Origin: Planctomycetota bacterium
Lineage (GTDB): Bacteria > Planctomycetota > UBA1135 > UBA2386
DNA: 44,546 nucleotides
Assembly: GCA_016235155.1 (NCBI GenBank)
Contig: JACRLW010000125.1
Location: 1-44,546 of the forward strand
Direction: 5' to 3'
Shown: one piece after another, positions 1 to 8,676 of the stretch
How positions within the stretch are numbered: position 1 is the stretch's first letter
How the letters are laid out: each line of letters begins with the position of its first letter
The notes under the pieces: model-generated
Databases searched by the model: none
What the model was told of the DNA's origin: nothing
What the model saw: the letters and a program-made list of their open reading frames with translations, nothing else
Translations under genes and position numbers: made by a program

Positions 1-1872
1 CAACCACGGAACGCCCGGCAGCCCGAGCGCGCGCAAGACGTCGTTGATCAGCCCGCCATCGGTGTCGAACAGTCGCCACCACAGCACCGACATCGCGACG
101 CCGGCGATGAGCGACGGCAGGTAGACGACGGCGCGCATCGCCGACAGCCAGCGGCCCGCGCCCCACAGCAGGAGCGAGAGCGCCAGCGAGACGACCAGCT
201 GCGCCGGGATCGCGATCGCCGCGTAGATCGCCGTCACCGCGAGCGATCGCCCGACGCGCGCATCGGTGAACAGGCGAGTGAACTGGTCGAATCCGACGAA
301 GCGTGCGTCGCCGATCGGGCGCAGCGCGTTCCAGTCGCTCGTCGCGAGCGCGAACACCACCACCAGCGGCCCGATCAGGAACACGGACGCGCCGAGCAGC
401 CACGGACTGATGAAGGCCAGCGCCGCGCGGCGCTCACGCCGCACGCGCGGGTCGCGCGAACGCTGCGCGCGGACCAACCAGACGATCGCGCCGAGCCAGG
501 TCAGCCCGGCCACCGCGAGCACGCCCGGGAGGGGCAGCGAGCCCCGCTCGCGATCGCCCGCGCCGCGCGCCAGCACGGCGTCGACTTCGAGACTCGCGCG
601 CGCGATCGCGTCGGCCGGCGAGCCGCCATCGTTCGCGAGCAGCGTCGCTTCGACGGCATTGGTCACCGCTTGCTTCACTTCCGCATAGTGCGGGCCGCCG
701 CTCTGCGCGATGCGCAGACGCGCGAGGCCGTCGGTGAAAACCTCGCGGCCGTGCTCGGGCATGCGCGTCGCGTCGGCCGCCAGGATCTCGTCGGCCACCG
801 TGCGAATGGCCGGGATCGCGCGCCCGAGTTCGCCCATGAAGCGCGCGCCCTCCTCGCCCGCGAGGAAGCGCAGCAGCGTCGTCGCGGCGGCCTTGTGACG
901 CGATGTGGCCGACATGCACCACGCCGTCATCGCGAGAGCGGTGTCGCGATTGCCCGCCGGTCCCTTCGGCAACGGCAGCACGTCGTATCGGAAGCCCGGG
1001 AATTCCTCGCGAAGCGACTGCACGGTCCAGCGACCGGTCGGGCCGAGCATCGCGATCCCGCCGCGGCCGAAGCGATGCCGGGGCGACGAATGCACCTCGG
1101 GCTGCGCGAACGGCGGATGCGAACCGTCGGCACGCAGGGCGGCGACGAACTCGAGCGCGCGCGTCGCCGGGCCGCCGGCGAGCGCGCTCCGCGTGCCGTC
1201 GTCCGTCAACAGATCACCGCCCGCCTGCCACACCCAGGGCAGGAACGCCTGCACCCAGAGATTGCACAGCAGGCCGTAGCGCTCGACCTGCCCGTCGGCC
1301 GAACGCCTGGTCAGTCGCTGCGCGTAGTCGCGCAATCGATCCCAGGTCCATTCGTCGTCGCGCGGCCGCGCGAGCCCGGCCTGTTTGAACGCGAGGACGT
1401 CATAGAAGAAGACGTAGGGCGTGCAGTCCTTCGGCAAACCGAAGAGTTCGCCGTCGCGGCGCAAGGCGTCGAGCGTGCGCGGGAACCAGCGCGAGAGATC
1501 CTCACCGTCACGCGCGAGATGCGAACCGAGCGGCTCGAGCGCCCCGGCGTCGCGGTAGCCGTCGAGCGACTCGTAGCTGATCGCGAACACGTCCGGCGCA
1601 TCGCCGGCGGCGATCAGCGTGCGCAAGGTCTCCTCCTCCTGGCTCGCCTGCAGCTTTGCGACCGAGATCTCCGGGTGGAGCTCGGCGAAGCGCGCCAACA
1701 GGGGGTCGAGCCAGTGGTGGTCCTCGAACCAGGGCAGGAGCCTGAGCTCCGTCACGCCGGCGTAAGTGCCTGCCGCTTGAGGCTTTCCACATGCGGCCGT
1801 ACAAGCGGCCACTCCCAGGAGAGCGAGCGCGATACGGTAAAACCGTATTTTCACCACCACGATCTGCTGCAT
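1..1872 (-). CDS. ABC sugar transporter: solute-binding lipoprotein fused to MalF/UgpA-type permease (partial)
   Basis: One uninterrupted frame of 624 codons runs from ATG 1872 off the left edge. Residues 1-24 form a lipoprotein signal peptide ending in VAAC (Cys24). Residues about 35-440 read as a family-1 extracellular solute-binding protein, with DAPDVFAISYESL, LPWVWQAGGDLL and FGRGGIAMLGPTGRW in the usual order. A hydrophobic segment at about 448-467 is followed by a basic stretch (RAQRSRDPRVRRERR). The MalF/UgpA permease domain then begins (LAFISPWLLGASVFLIGPLV) and continues through LPSLIAGVAMSVLWWRLF to GLINDVLRALGLPGVPWL at the edge. Positive-inside logic agrees with a periplasmic binding domain followed by a crossing into the cytoplasm. 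Binding protein and permease are normally separate genes, so this is a fusion. The permease C-terminus, including the EAA loop, lies outside the window. The role is probably carbohydrate uptake; the substrate is unknown. Confidence 0.85.
   Translation of the reverse strand, partial: MQQIVVVKIRFYRIALALLGVAACTAACGKPQAAGTYAGVTELRLLPWFEDHHWLDPLLARFAELHPEISVAKLQASQEEETLRTLIAAGDAPDVFAISYESLDGYRDAGALEPLGSHLARDGEDLSRWFPRTLDALRRDGELFGLPKDCTPYVFFYDVLAFKQAGLARPRDDEWTWDRLRDYAQRLTRRSADGQVERYGLLCNLWVQAFLPWVWQAGGDLLTDDGTRSALAGGPATRALEFVAALRADGSHPPFAQPEVHSSPRHRFGRGGIAMLGPTGRWTVQSLREEFPGFRYDVLPLPKGPAGNRDTALAMTAWCMSATSRHKAAATTLLRFLAGEEGARFMGELGRAIPAIRTVADEILAADATRMPEHGREVFTDGLARLRIAQSGGPHYAEVKQAVTNAVEATLLANDGGSPADAIARASLEVDAVLARGAGDRERGSLPLPGVLAVAGLTWLGAIVWLVRAQRSRDPRVRRERRAALAFISPWLLGASVFLIGPLVVVFALATSDWNALRPIGDARFVGFDQFTRLFTDARVGRSLAVTAIYAAIAIPAQLVVSLALSLLLWGAGRWLSAMRAVVYLPSLIAGVAMSVLWWRLFDTDGGLINDVLRALGLPGVPWL
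1832..1848. promoter_or_regulatory. 17-bp perfect palindrome, candidate operator
   Basis: ATACGGT-AAA-ACCGTAT is a perfect inverted repeat with a 3-nt centre, AT-rich compared with its surroundings. It lies inside codons 9-14 of the ABC fusion gene, 24-40 bases after its ATG. A repressor bound here would block transcription at the gene start. A LacI-, GntR- or ROK-type sugar regulator is plausible because the gene is an uptake permease, but no regulator gene is visible in the window. Confidence 0.45.
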
Positions 1873-2088
1873 CTTGGGAATGGCCCCCCCGGAGTCAAGC
1901 GCGGAGACCAAGTCCTCACTGGCAACGGCGCCCCGGCACCGAGCCGGGGCTGACTTCGGCGACTCGACCGACCGCTTCGCGCCGCCCTGGCGCCTTCACA
2001 CCTCGGTCGGCGCGCGAGCCTCGAATCCGGCTCCTTCGCCCCCAGGCATCGATGTTCCCCCGCGCCACAGCCGCCCGTCCGACCTCGC

Positions 2089-2094
2089 TACCAT
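2089..2094 (+). promoter_or_regulatory. Putative -10 element (TACCAT) of the sigma factor/kinase operon
   Basis: GCTACCATCCGCC lies 41 bases before ATG 2136. The same TAnnnT core in a GC-rich frame recurs before several other genes here (TATCCT 36368, TACGCT 35368, TACCGT 13298). No convincing -35 box is seen. Confidence 0.3.
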
Positions 2095-2135
2095 CCGCCC
2101 TGCTCTCTCACGGCCCCTGCTTGGGCCCTCTCGCG

Positions 2136-2792
2136 ATGTCGTCCGAACCCGTCGACCTGGAAGCACTCCTGTGCGCCGCGCGCGCGGGTCGGCGAGACGC
2201 GTCCGACGCCTTGCTCACGGCGTTGCTGCCACAGTTGCGCGAGCAGGTTCACCGGCGACTCGAGCACTCCTACCGGCGGCACAACGGCTGGATCGTCTCC
2301 CTGTTCTCGACGGGCGACGTGGTCCAGGACCTCGCGCTCGGACTGTTGCGCGACCTGTCGGCGTTCCGCGGTTCGACGGTGGCGAGCCTCACCGCCTGGC
2401 TCGCGACGCAGGTCGAGCATCGCATCGTCGAACGCCTGCGCTACTTCGGGCGCGACAAGCGCGACCAGCGGCGAACGCTCGCGAGCGAGTCGACGGTGAT
2501 GTCGATCGCCGACACCGCCGCTTCGCCGGATGCCGACGCCGAGCGGCTCGAGACCTTCGCGCTGGTGCGCTCGGTGCTCGACGAACTGCCTGCGGACGAA
2601 CGGGCGCTGCTCGAGCTCGGGCTCGATGCCGATCTCTCCTGGGACGAAGTCGCCGCCCGGCTCGGGCTGGCAACCGCCGAGGCAGCGCGCCAACGCCACA
2701 AGCGCGCGCGGGCGCGCGTGAGCCTGATCCTGTCGCGCAAGCACCCCGATCTCTTCGGCGGCGAAGGGACCGCAAGCGCCGATGCGCGCTGA
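2136..2792 (+). CDS. ECF-like RNA polymerase sigma factor
   Basis: A 218-residue protein with sigma region 2 at about 30-110 (TGDVVQDLALGLLRDL, then LTAWLATQVEHRIVERLRY) and region 4 at about 150-205 (ALVRSVLDELPADERALLE, then the helix-turn-helix LSWDEVAARLGLATAEAARQ). It should direct RNA polymerase to a specific promoter set. ATG 2136 was chosen because the domain begins there; the open frame upstream has no conserved content. The gene overlaps the downstream kinase by 11 bases, so the two are probably translationally coupled. ECF-type factors encoded beside Ser/Thr kinases are a known planctomycete arrangement; I infer that the kinase controls this factor. The target promoters are unknown. 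Confidence 0.85.
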   Translation: MSSEPVDLEALLCAARAGRRDASDALLTALLPQLREQVHRRLEHSYRRHNGWIVSLFSTGDVVQDLALGLLRDLSAFRGSTVASLTAWLATQVEHRIVERLRYFGRDKRDQRRTLASESTVMSIADTAASPDADAERLETFALVRSVLDELPADERALLELGLDADLSWDEVAARLGLATAEAARQRHKRARARVSLILSRKHPDLFGGEGTASADAR

Positions 2793-5565
2793 CGACAGCC
2801 GCCTGCTGGACTTGATCGCTTTGGCGATCGACCAGCGCAGCGCGGGTGAGGAACCCGACGTGCCGGCACTCTGCGCCGATTGCCCGGAACTCGCCGACGA
2901 ACTCGCCCGCGCCCTGCGTGCCCACGAGCGGATCCGCGACGCGTCGCCGGCACCCTCGAGCGGCGATCCACTCGTCGGCACGCGCGTCGGCGACCGCTAT
3001 GTGCTCGTGCGGCGCATCGGTTCCGGGGCGACGGGCGCCGTGTTCGCGGCGCGCGATCTCGTGCTCGGCCGCTTCGTCGGCGTGAAGCTCCTCGATCCCT
3101 GGATCGTGCACGACGCGGAGCGCCGCGCGCGCTTCCGCCGCGAGGCCTTCGCGATCGCGTCGTTGCGGCATCCCGGCATCGTCGCGGTGCACGATCACGG
3201 CGAGAGTCCTCATCCCCATGTCGTGATGGACCTCGAGTCGGGCATCGACCTCGAGGGTCTGCTGCTCCAATGCGAGCAGGACGGCGCTCGCGAATCCGAT
3301 TCGATGGGCGCACTCGCGCTCGCCGCGTTCGACGCCCGCGCGACGGCTGAGTCCGGCGATCCGTCGTCGCCGTTCCGGCGCGAGGAACTCCGTCCGGATC
3401 CCGCGGCGTGGTCGCGGCCGTGGGCGGAGATCGTCGCGCGCATCGCGACCGACGTCGCCGACGCGCTCGCGCATGCTCACGAGCACAAAGTGCTGCATCG
3501 CGACGTCAAGCCGACCAACATCCTGGTCCGACCCGACGGCCGCGCGGTGCTGCTGGACTTCGGGCTCGCACGTTTGCCGGAACAGGAGTCGCTGACGCGC
3601 GAAGGCGAGATCGTCGGAACGCTGGCCTACATGGCGCCGGAGCAGGCGCGCGGGCGCAGCGCTTCGATCGAGGCGCCCGCCGACCTGTACGGACTCGGCG
3701 CCACGCTCTATCGGATGCTGACTGGACGGCGGCCGTTCGACGGTCCCACCGCGGCCGTGGTGCGACAGGTCCTCTGGGACGATCCCGTACCCGTTCGCTC
3801 GATCGCGCCCCGCGTGCCGCGCGATCTCGCCGCCGTCTGCCAGATGGCGATGAGCAAGCGTCCCGCGGAGCGCTATCGCGACGCGGGCGCAATGGCCGCC
3901 GACCTGCGCGCCTTCGTCGAGCGGGAAGCGGTCCAAGCCTCGCTCCCCGGCTGGCCGCGGCGCGTCGTGCGCAGGGCATTGCGACGACCGGGCCGTTGGG
4001 CGGTGCCGCTGCTGGTCGTGATCGCCTCGTACTTCGGCTCCGCCGCGTGGGACGGCCATGTCGCTCGCGCTGCGGCGAAGACACGCACGGGAGTCCTCAC
4101 TGCACGCGCCGGAATTCCCGCGCTGCTCACGCTCGAAGGCCTCAATCCCGCATACAGCGTCGGTCCGCCGGCGCCGCGCGATCCCCTCGGTCGCGGCCGC
4201 GCCGCGTTGGATGCCGTCCTCCGCGCCGACCCCGACGACGACGGCGCACGGCTGTGGCGCGCGATGCTCCATGCCGACGAAGGGCGCCAGCAGGAGGCTC
4301 TCGCCGATTTGCGCGCGCTCGCCGCGCGCCACGCCGACTCGATCGTCGCGACGGAACTCGGCACCCGTATCGCGGCGATCGATCTCGCCGCGGAGGCATC
4401 GTGGCAGCAAGCGATCGCGGACCGACTCGCCCGCGCGCCGATCGCCTTCGACGGGTTCGCCGCGGCCTATGTCGCCATCCGCGCGGCACGTTACGACGAT
4501 GCGCGCCGTTTCCTGGACGAGGCACTGGAGCTCGATCCCGCCTACGAGCCGGCACTCGACCTCTTGATGGTGGCTCGGCTCCTGACCGGCGAGATCGGTC
4601 CGGCGCTCGACGCCGCGACCCGACTCGAAGGCATCTTCGGGCGGCCGACGGCGCGGACCCGTCACGTCACGGGCGTGGTCCTGATGACCCAGGGCCGTTG
4701 GCGCGAGGCGATCGAGGCTTTCGAGGAGTCGCTCGTGCTCTGCCCCGATCAGCACGGCCCGCTGCAGAATCTCGCTGCCGCACACCAGCAACTCCGTGAG
4801 CACGAACCGGCACTCGAGGCCGTGGAGAAGGCGGCAAGGATCCGTCCCGACGCGGTTCAGACCAAGCGGACGCAATTGCGCCTTCTCTCCGCCCTCGATC
4901 GCCGTACGCGGTTCGACGAACTCGTCGCGGAACTCGAAACGACAGCGGGCGGCAAGGTCTGGTGGACCGAGTTCGAGGCGGGCGCCGCGGAGCTTCGCGA
5001 TGCGATCCGCGCGATCGGCGCCGCGACGGGCGACCCGACGGGAGATGCCTGTCGTCGCGCCGCCGCACGTTTCGATTCGGCGCTCGAGCTGATGCGCGGT
5101 CTCCCGGTGCTCGGCGAACGCAGTCAGGCCGCAACGTGGCGCGATCTCGCCCTCATGCTCGCCGACAACCAATACGCCCCGGTCGCGGGACGCATGCTCG
5201 CCGCGATCGGCGGTGGCGCGAGCGATCCCGGCACGATGCACGACGCCGCGCTCCTGCTGCGCCGGGAACCGGCCACGGCCGACGTCGCCGTCTACCTGCT
5301 GTCGCAGGCCAATGCCGCCGCGCCCGACGACCACCTGCTCGCCGCCGATCTGATCCACGCCCTGGTCGACCGCGGCGGCGCGACGTTCGTCGAACGAGCC
5401 GCACGCGTCTGGCAGTACTCCTTCTCGAGTTCCAGCGACGCCGGCGCCGCAAAGCTGCGCGATCTGGTGCTCGCCGCGGCGGACACCGCCGCCCCGGGCA
5501 ATGCGGCCCTCCGCGACCGCATCGCCGCCCTGCTGACTCCACCCGGCTCCGTCACCCGGAGGTGA
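2782..5565 (+). CDS. Membrane Ser/Thr protein kinase with C-terminal TPR repeats
   Basis: A 927-residue Hanks-type kinase. The kinase domain spans about 73-340: glycine loop GSGATGAVF, ATP-binding Lys102, catalytic HRDVKPTN starting at His239, DFG at 259-261, and GTLAYMAPEQARG in the activation segment, so all key residues are present. A basic stretch and one transmembrane helix (about 406-424) follow. The C-terminal half, about 500 residues, carries TPR-like repeats (LDPAYEPALDLLMVARLLTG; QNLAAAHQQLREHEPALEAV) and should lie outside the cytoplasmic membrane. The layout suggests a receptor that senses an external ligand or partner and signals to the overlapping sigma factor gene product. The ATG sits inside the last codons of that gene. 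The stop codon is embedded in the ribosome site of the next gene. Confidence 0.92.
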   Translation: MRADDSRLLDLIALAIDQRSAGEEPDVPALCADCPELADELARALRAHERIRDASPAPSSGDPLVGTRVGDRYVLVRRIGSGATGAVFAARDLVLGRFVGVKLLDPWIVHDAERRARFRREAFAIASLRHPGIVAVHDHGESPHPHVVMDLESGIDLEGLLLQCEQDGARESDSMGALALAAFDARATAESGDPSSPFRREELRPDPAAWSRPWAEIVARIATDVADALAHAHEHKVLHRDVKPTNILVRPDGRAVLLDFGLARLPEQESLTREGEIVGTLAYMAPEQARGRSASIEAPADLYGLGATLYRMLTGRRPFDGPTAAVVRQVLWDDPVPVRSIAPRVPRDLAAVCQMAMSKRPAERYRDAGAMAADLRAFVEREAVQASLPGWPRRVVRRALRRPGRWAVPLLVVIASYFGSAAWDGHVARAAAKTRTGVLTARAGIPALLTLEGLNPAYSVGPPAPRDPLGRGRAALDAVLRADPDDDGARLWRAMLHADEGRQQEALADLRALAARHADSIVATELGTRIAAIDLAAEASWQQAIADRLARAPIAFDGFAAAYVAIRAARYDDARRFLDEALELDPAYEPALDLLMVARLLTGEIGPALDAATRLEGIFGRPTARTRHVTGVVLMTQGRWREAIEAFEESLVLCPDQHGPLQNLAAAHQQLREHEPALEAVEKAARIRPDAVQTKRTQLRLLSALDRRTRFDELVAELETTAGGKVWWTEFEAGAAELRDAIRAIGAATGDPTGDACRRAAARFDSALELMRGLPVLGERSQAATWRDLALMLADNQYAPVAGRMLAAIGGGASDPGTMHDAALLLRREPATADVAVYLLSQANAAAPDDHLLAADLIHALVDRGGATFVERAARVWQYSFSSSSDAGAAKLRDLVLAAADTAAPGNAALRDRIAALLTPPGSVTRR
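5558..5564 (+). promoter_or_regulatory. Strong Shine-Dalgarno GGAGGTG overlapping the kinase stop codon
   Basis: GGAGGTGA overlaps the kinase TGA (5563-5565) and sits just before ATG 5569. It fixes that start and suggests that translation of the secreted protein is coupled to that of the kinase. Confidence 0.6.
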
Positions 5566-5568
5566 CCC

Positions 5569-7026
5569 ATGTTGTCTCTCTCCTCGACTTCGTTCCGTCT
5601 CCTCGCCAGGAGTTGCACGATCGCGTCCGCGTCGGCGCTCGCCGCCCAGGCGCCCATCGACGGCGACGACGGGCCGTTCATGAACCCGCCGGGCCTGATC
5701 TCGCTCTCGGCCGCGACCGCGCCTCCCAATGGACAGGTGCTCCGCAAGCTCGCCGGCTTCTCGACGACGTTCCCTCAGCCGGCGGTCGGATTGGTCGACT
5801 TCAGCGAGTCTGCATTGCTCGGCGGCGCCAGCGGCCTCGACATCGACGCCTTCTCCGTCGGACTCGACTGGGTCTTCACCGACTCGACCGGGCGCATCCC
5901 GGCTCCGGGGACCGGTTCGTGGTCGTGGGCCGCGATCCTCATTTCGCCCGCGGCGACGACGAACGCCGGACTGTCCGTGCATCCCCGGATCGCCACGGAA
6001 CTCGCCCGGCCCAATGGCATCGGCGGCGACCTGTTCAGCATGATCATCCGCGGAAGCGTGCTCCCGGGTTACCCGACGTTCACGACCGACCGCGTCGACC
6101 TGATCGCCGAGTCGTCCGAGATCTCCATCTACCAGGGCACATCGCCGCGCATGGACGCCTACGACCTGATGGCGACGCTCTACGAGACCGCCGTCCCCGG
6201 CCTCCCGTGGCCCCCGAGGGCGTACTTCTCCGTCACCGCCGACACGGCTGCCGCGATTCCGGCGAACTGGGGCACGCAGAGCGGAGCGACCATCTTCGCG
6301 ACCCAGTGGACCGGAACGTCATGGACGACGCCGTTCGAATTGCGCAGTCCCGCGAGTCTCGGTCTGACCGTGGCCAACGACGTCGACGGGATCGCGGTCG
6401 ATCTCTTCCACAACCCGACGACCTACATCGTCTTCTCGCTCGCGCCGAACGTCGGGCCGAGCAGTTCACCGTCGACGGCCGGCACCGGTCTCTCGTTCAC
6501 GCGCACCGGGATGACGGGTCGCGCCGTGCTCCGCTTCTCCAACAACGTGCCCATCGACGACGGCTTCGGCCGCGGCGTCAATCCGATCGCAGTGTGCATG
6601 GTCGACCCGGGGCGCGATCCGCTGCTGCGCTCGATGATGGGCCAGCCCTTGGCTCCGCCGTTCCTCCCCTGGATCACCGGCTCGGCCCGCGCCGTCGAAT
6701 GGCTCGACCGCGATCCGCGGCGGCCATTCGACAGTCTCGAAGCGTTCATGCTCAGTGATCCGTGCACGGTCTTCGGGACCTCGAACACGGCGCTGTTCAC
6801 GATCCACTTCCCGGCGTTCCCGGCGGTGCTCGGCCCCGCGATCCTTGCCCCCGCGTGGCGAGGGGGAGGATTCGGATCGCACTATTGGCGCGGCTGCCCG
6901 GCGACCGTGTCGATCGACCTCCCGTTCGGAATCAGCGGCTCCGGCCTCGTCGCCGACTGCTATTGGCTCGACGTCGATCCGTTCGGCGCTTGGGTCACGG
7001 CGCTGCCGTCGCGCTTCACGTTCTGA
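5569..7026 (+). CDS. Secreted protein of unknown function, third gene of the sigma/kinase operon
   Basis: I do not recognise a family for these 485 residues. The first 28 resemble a secretion signal ending at ASALAAQ. The mature part is rich in Ser, Thr, Pro and aromatic residues, low in Lys, and without obvious catalytic motifs. Four Cys lie near the C-terminus (NPIAVCMVDPG, LSDPCTVFG, YWRGCPATV, LVADCYWLD), which would allow two disulfides in an exported protein. It starts three bases after the kinase stop with a strong Shine-Dalgarno, so it is probably co-expressed with the sigma factor and kinase. It could be a partner of the kinase's outer TPR domain; that is inference from position only. 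Its stop codon directly abuts the stop of the convergent gene. Confidence 0.7.
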   Translation: MLSLSSTSFRLLARSCTIASASALAAQAPIDGDDGPFMNPPGLISLSAATAPPNGQVLRKLAGFSTTFPQPAVGLVDFSESALLGGASGLDIDAFSVGLDWVFTDSTGRIPAPGTGSWSWAAILISPAATTNAGLSVHPRIATELARPNGIGGDLFSMIIRGSVLPGYPTFTTDRVDLIAESSEISIYQGTSPRMDAYDLMATLYETAVPGLPWPPRAYFSVTADTAAAIPANWGTQSGATIFATQWTGTSWTTPFELRSPASLGLTVANDVDGIAVDLFHNPTTYIVFSLAPNVGPSSSPSTAGTGLSFTRTGMTGRAVLRFSNNVPIDDGFGRGVNPIAVCMVDPGRDPLLRSMMGQPLAPPFLPWITGSARAVEWLDRDPRRPFDSLEAFMLSDPCTVFGTSNTALFTIHFPAFPAVLGPAILAPAWRGGGFGSHYWRGCPATVSIDLPFGISGSGLVADCYWLDVDPFGAWVTALPSRFTF

Positions 7027-8445
7027 TCACTGGTACGGGATCACGAGCTGATCGACCGAGGGCAGCGTCGCGGCACCCGGCACGACCGTGAACCGGATGC
7101 GGTACTGGAGGAACGGCAGGCCGTCCGCCACATCGACGTTCTGCGACCACGCCGTCGCCGTCTGTCCGATGGCGTCGCGCGCCCCGCGGAACTCGAACGT
7201 GATGCCCGAGCCTGCGGGCTGCGACTTCGACACGTAGGGCGCCAGCCAATCCGGCTGCCCGATCGACGCCTGCATCCAGCGCGAGATCGCCACGCTCTCC
7301 ACGCGCAGGAACTCGAACTGCAGGTCGTAGTACACGCTGTCTCCCAACTGCGCGGTCGTCACCCGGTACGGATCGATGGGAGTGCCGCCGAGGCCGTACG
7401 AGAGCACGCGTGCGTTCGGCATGGGCACCGTCGGAGTCATCAGATACGCGCGCAGACCGTTGGTCCCCGACGCATTCGGGTCGGGCGGCGTCCTGATGTC
7501 GAGGAGCAGGCTGTCGATACCGTTCCACGCGAATGGGCGGATCGCGGGGAAGGGGACGTAGCCATCCGCACGGATGGCGGCCAGGTCGATCGTGTAGTCG
7601 CCCTGGAAAGCACGCTGCGGCGCCTCGCCGGCCAGGACGTTCTGCGCGAACGTCGTCGCGAGGCCGGAAGCAGGGAATCGCGGCCAAGCGGTCAACGGGT
7701 CGATCCGGTAGTCAGGAACGACGTGACTGTGCGAGAGATCGATCGCGACGTTGTGGAGCACGTCGGGAGTCACTGGCCGCTCGGGATGCCATCGGATCGC
7801 GACCAGGAGTTCGGGTTCGCCGGTCGAACCGAGATCCGCGGTGCGATACACGCTCTGCGTGCGCACGCCGTCCCGGTTGAGCGGGCCGAGGAGCGGCAGC
7901 CAGTAGTAGAGGCCGCCGACCGGTGGAGCGTCGTGCGTACGAGTGCGCGCGGGCGACGCCTGCACGCGACCGCGCACGCTGCGGTCGAAGCTGCCGGTCA
8001 GACCCATTGCGACCGGATCGAGGTAGTCCTCGACCAGCGCCGTGCGCGACGCTCCGACGACGCAACTCTCGCCGTCCGTTGCCTGCAGAGGGAATGCCCG
8101 CGTCCAGTCGATCGCAACGCCTTGGAAGTACAGCGGCACGCCGATCGGCGCCGTCGCGGTGTTCGTGATGCGAGAGGTGCGGAAGCCGCCGCTGCCGACC
8201 ACTCCGGCGTCGAGCACGCCGAGCAAAGGAGTGAGACCCAGATACCAGGTCTCGCGGTACAGCAGCGCCGGGCCGCCGGTCACGTCGAAGAGCAGGAGTG
8301 ATGCGGCGCCGGGCGGCGCAAACAGGACGAAGTCGACGGCGTCGCCGCGGAGCACGTAGGGCGTCGCCCGCAGCTCGGGCGTCTGCGCCACGAGCGCGGC
8401 ACACGGAACGAGAAGACAGCTCAGCACGCTTCGGATGGGATTCAT
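7027..8445 (-). CDS. Secreted protein of unknown function
   Basis: A 472-residue protein from ATG 8445, chosen because it begins a clear signal peptide (MNPIRSVLSCLLVPCAALVAQ). The open frame extends further upstream to 8553, but that part has no signal character. The mature protein has no motif I recognise. It is rich in beta-type segments with few Lys, like the other secreted orphans in this window, and it ends LPSVDQLVIPYQ. It converges on the secreted protein of the kinase operon with zero intervening bases. The composition and signal peptide style suggest a lineage-specific surface or periplasmic protein. No function is assigned. Confidence 0.72.
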   Translation of the reverse strand: MNPIRSVLSCLLVPCAALVAQTPELRATPYVLRGDAVDFVLFAPPGAASLLLFDVTGGPALLYRETWYLGLTPLLGVLDAGVVGSGGFRTSRITNTATAPIGVPLYFQGVAIDWTRAFPLQATDGESCVVGASRTALVEDYLDPVAMGLTGSFDRSVRGRVQASPARTRTHDAPPVGGLYYWLPLLGPLNRDGVRTQSVYRTADLGSTGEPELLVAIRWHPERPVTPDVLHNVAIDLSHSHVVPDYRIDPLTAWPRFPASGLATTFAQNVLAGEAPQRAFQGDYTIDLAAIRADGYVPFPAIRPFAWNGIDSLLLDIRTPPDPNASGTNGLRAYLMTPTVPMPNARVLSYGLGGTPIDPYRVTTAQLGDSVYYDLQFEFLRVESVAISRWMQASIGQPDWLAPYVSKSQPAGSGITFEFRGARDAIGQTATAWSQNVDVADGLPFLQYRIRFTVVPGAATLPSVDQLVIPYQ

Positions 8446-8676
8446 GGTCACTCTGGGGTCTCTCTGAGTTTTCTTCGCTGGATGGCCCGGCGCGATGGGC
8501 GACCGGCGCGTGATAGTCGCGGTCCGCAGGGGCGTAACTCGTCGATTTCGCAACGCGGGTCCCGCTCGCTACAAGGCCGGGGAACCACCGATCCAGCCAT
8601 GCCCAGTTGTCCGTCGTCGAAGCGCCGCCCCGGTCCGATCAGAAGCCCCCGCTACTCACCGCATCCCGGGCTCGGG

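Noticed and set aside
670..1953. 427-codon plus-strand frame over the ABC fusion gene
   Set aside because: The minus strand reads a continuous binding-protein/permease sequence here; the plus frame is Arg-rich shadow.
2389..5982. 1197-codon open frame opposite the sigma/kinase genes
   Set aside because: It is antisense to clear kinase motifs, rich in Arg/Glu/Gly with no domain. Long shadow frames are usual in GC-rich coding DNA.
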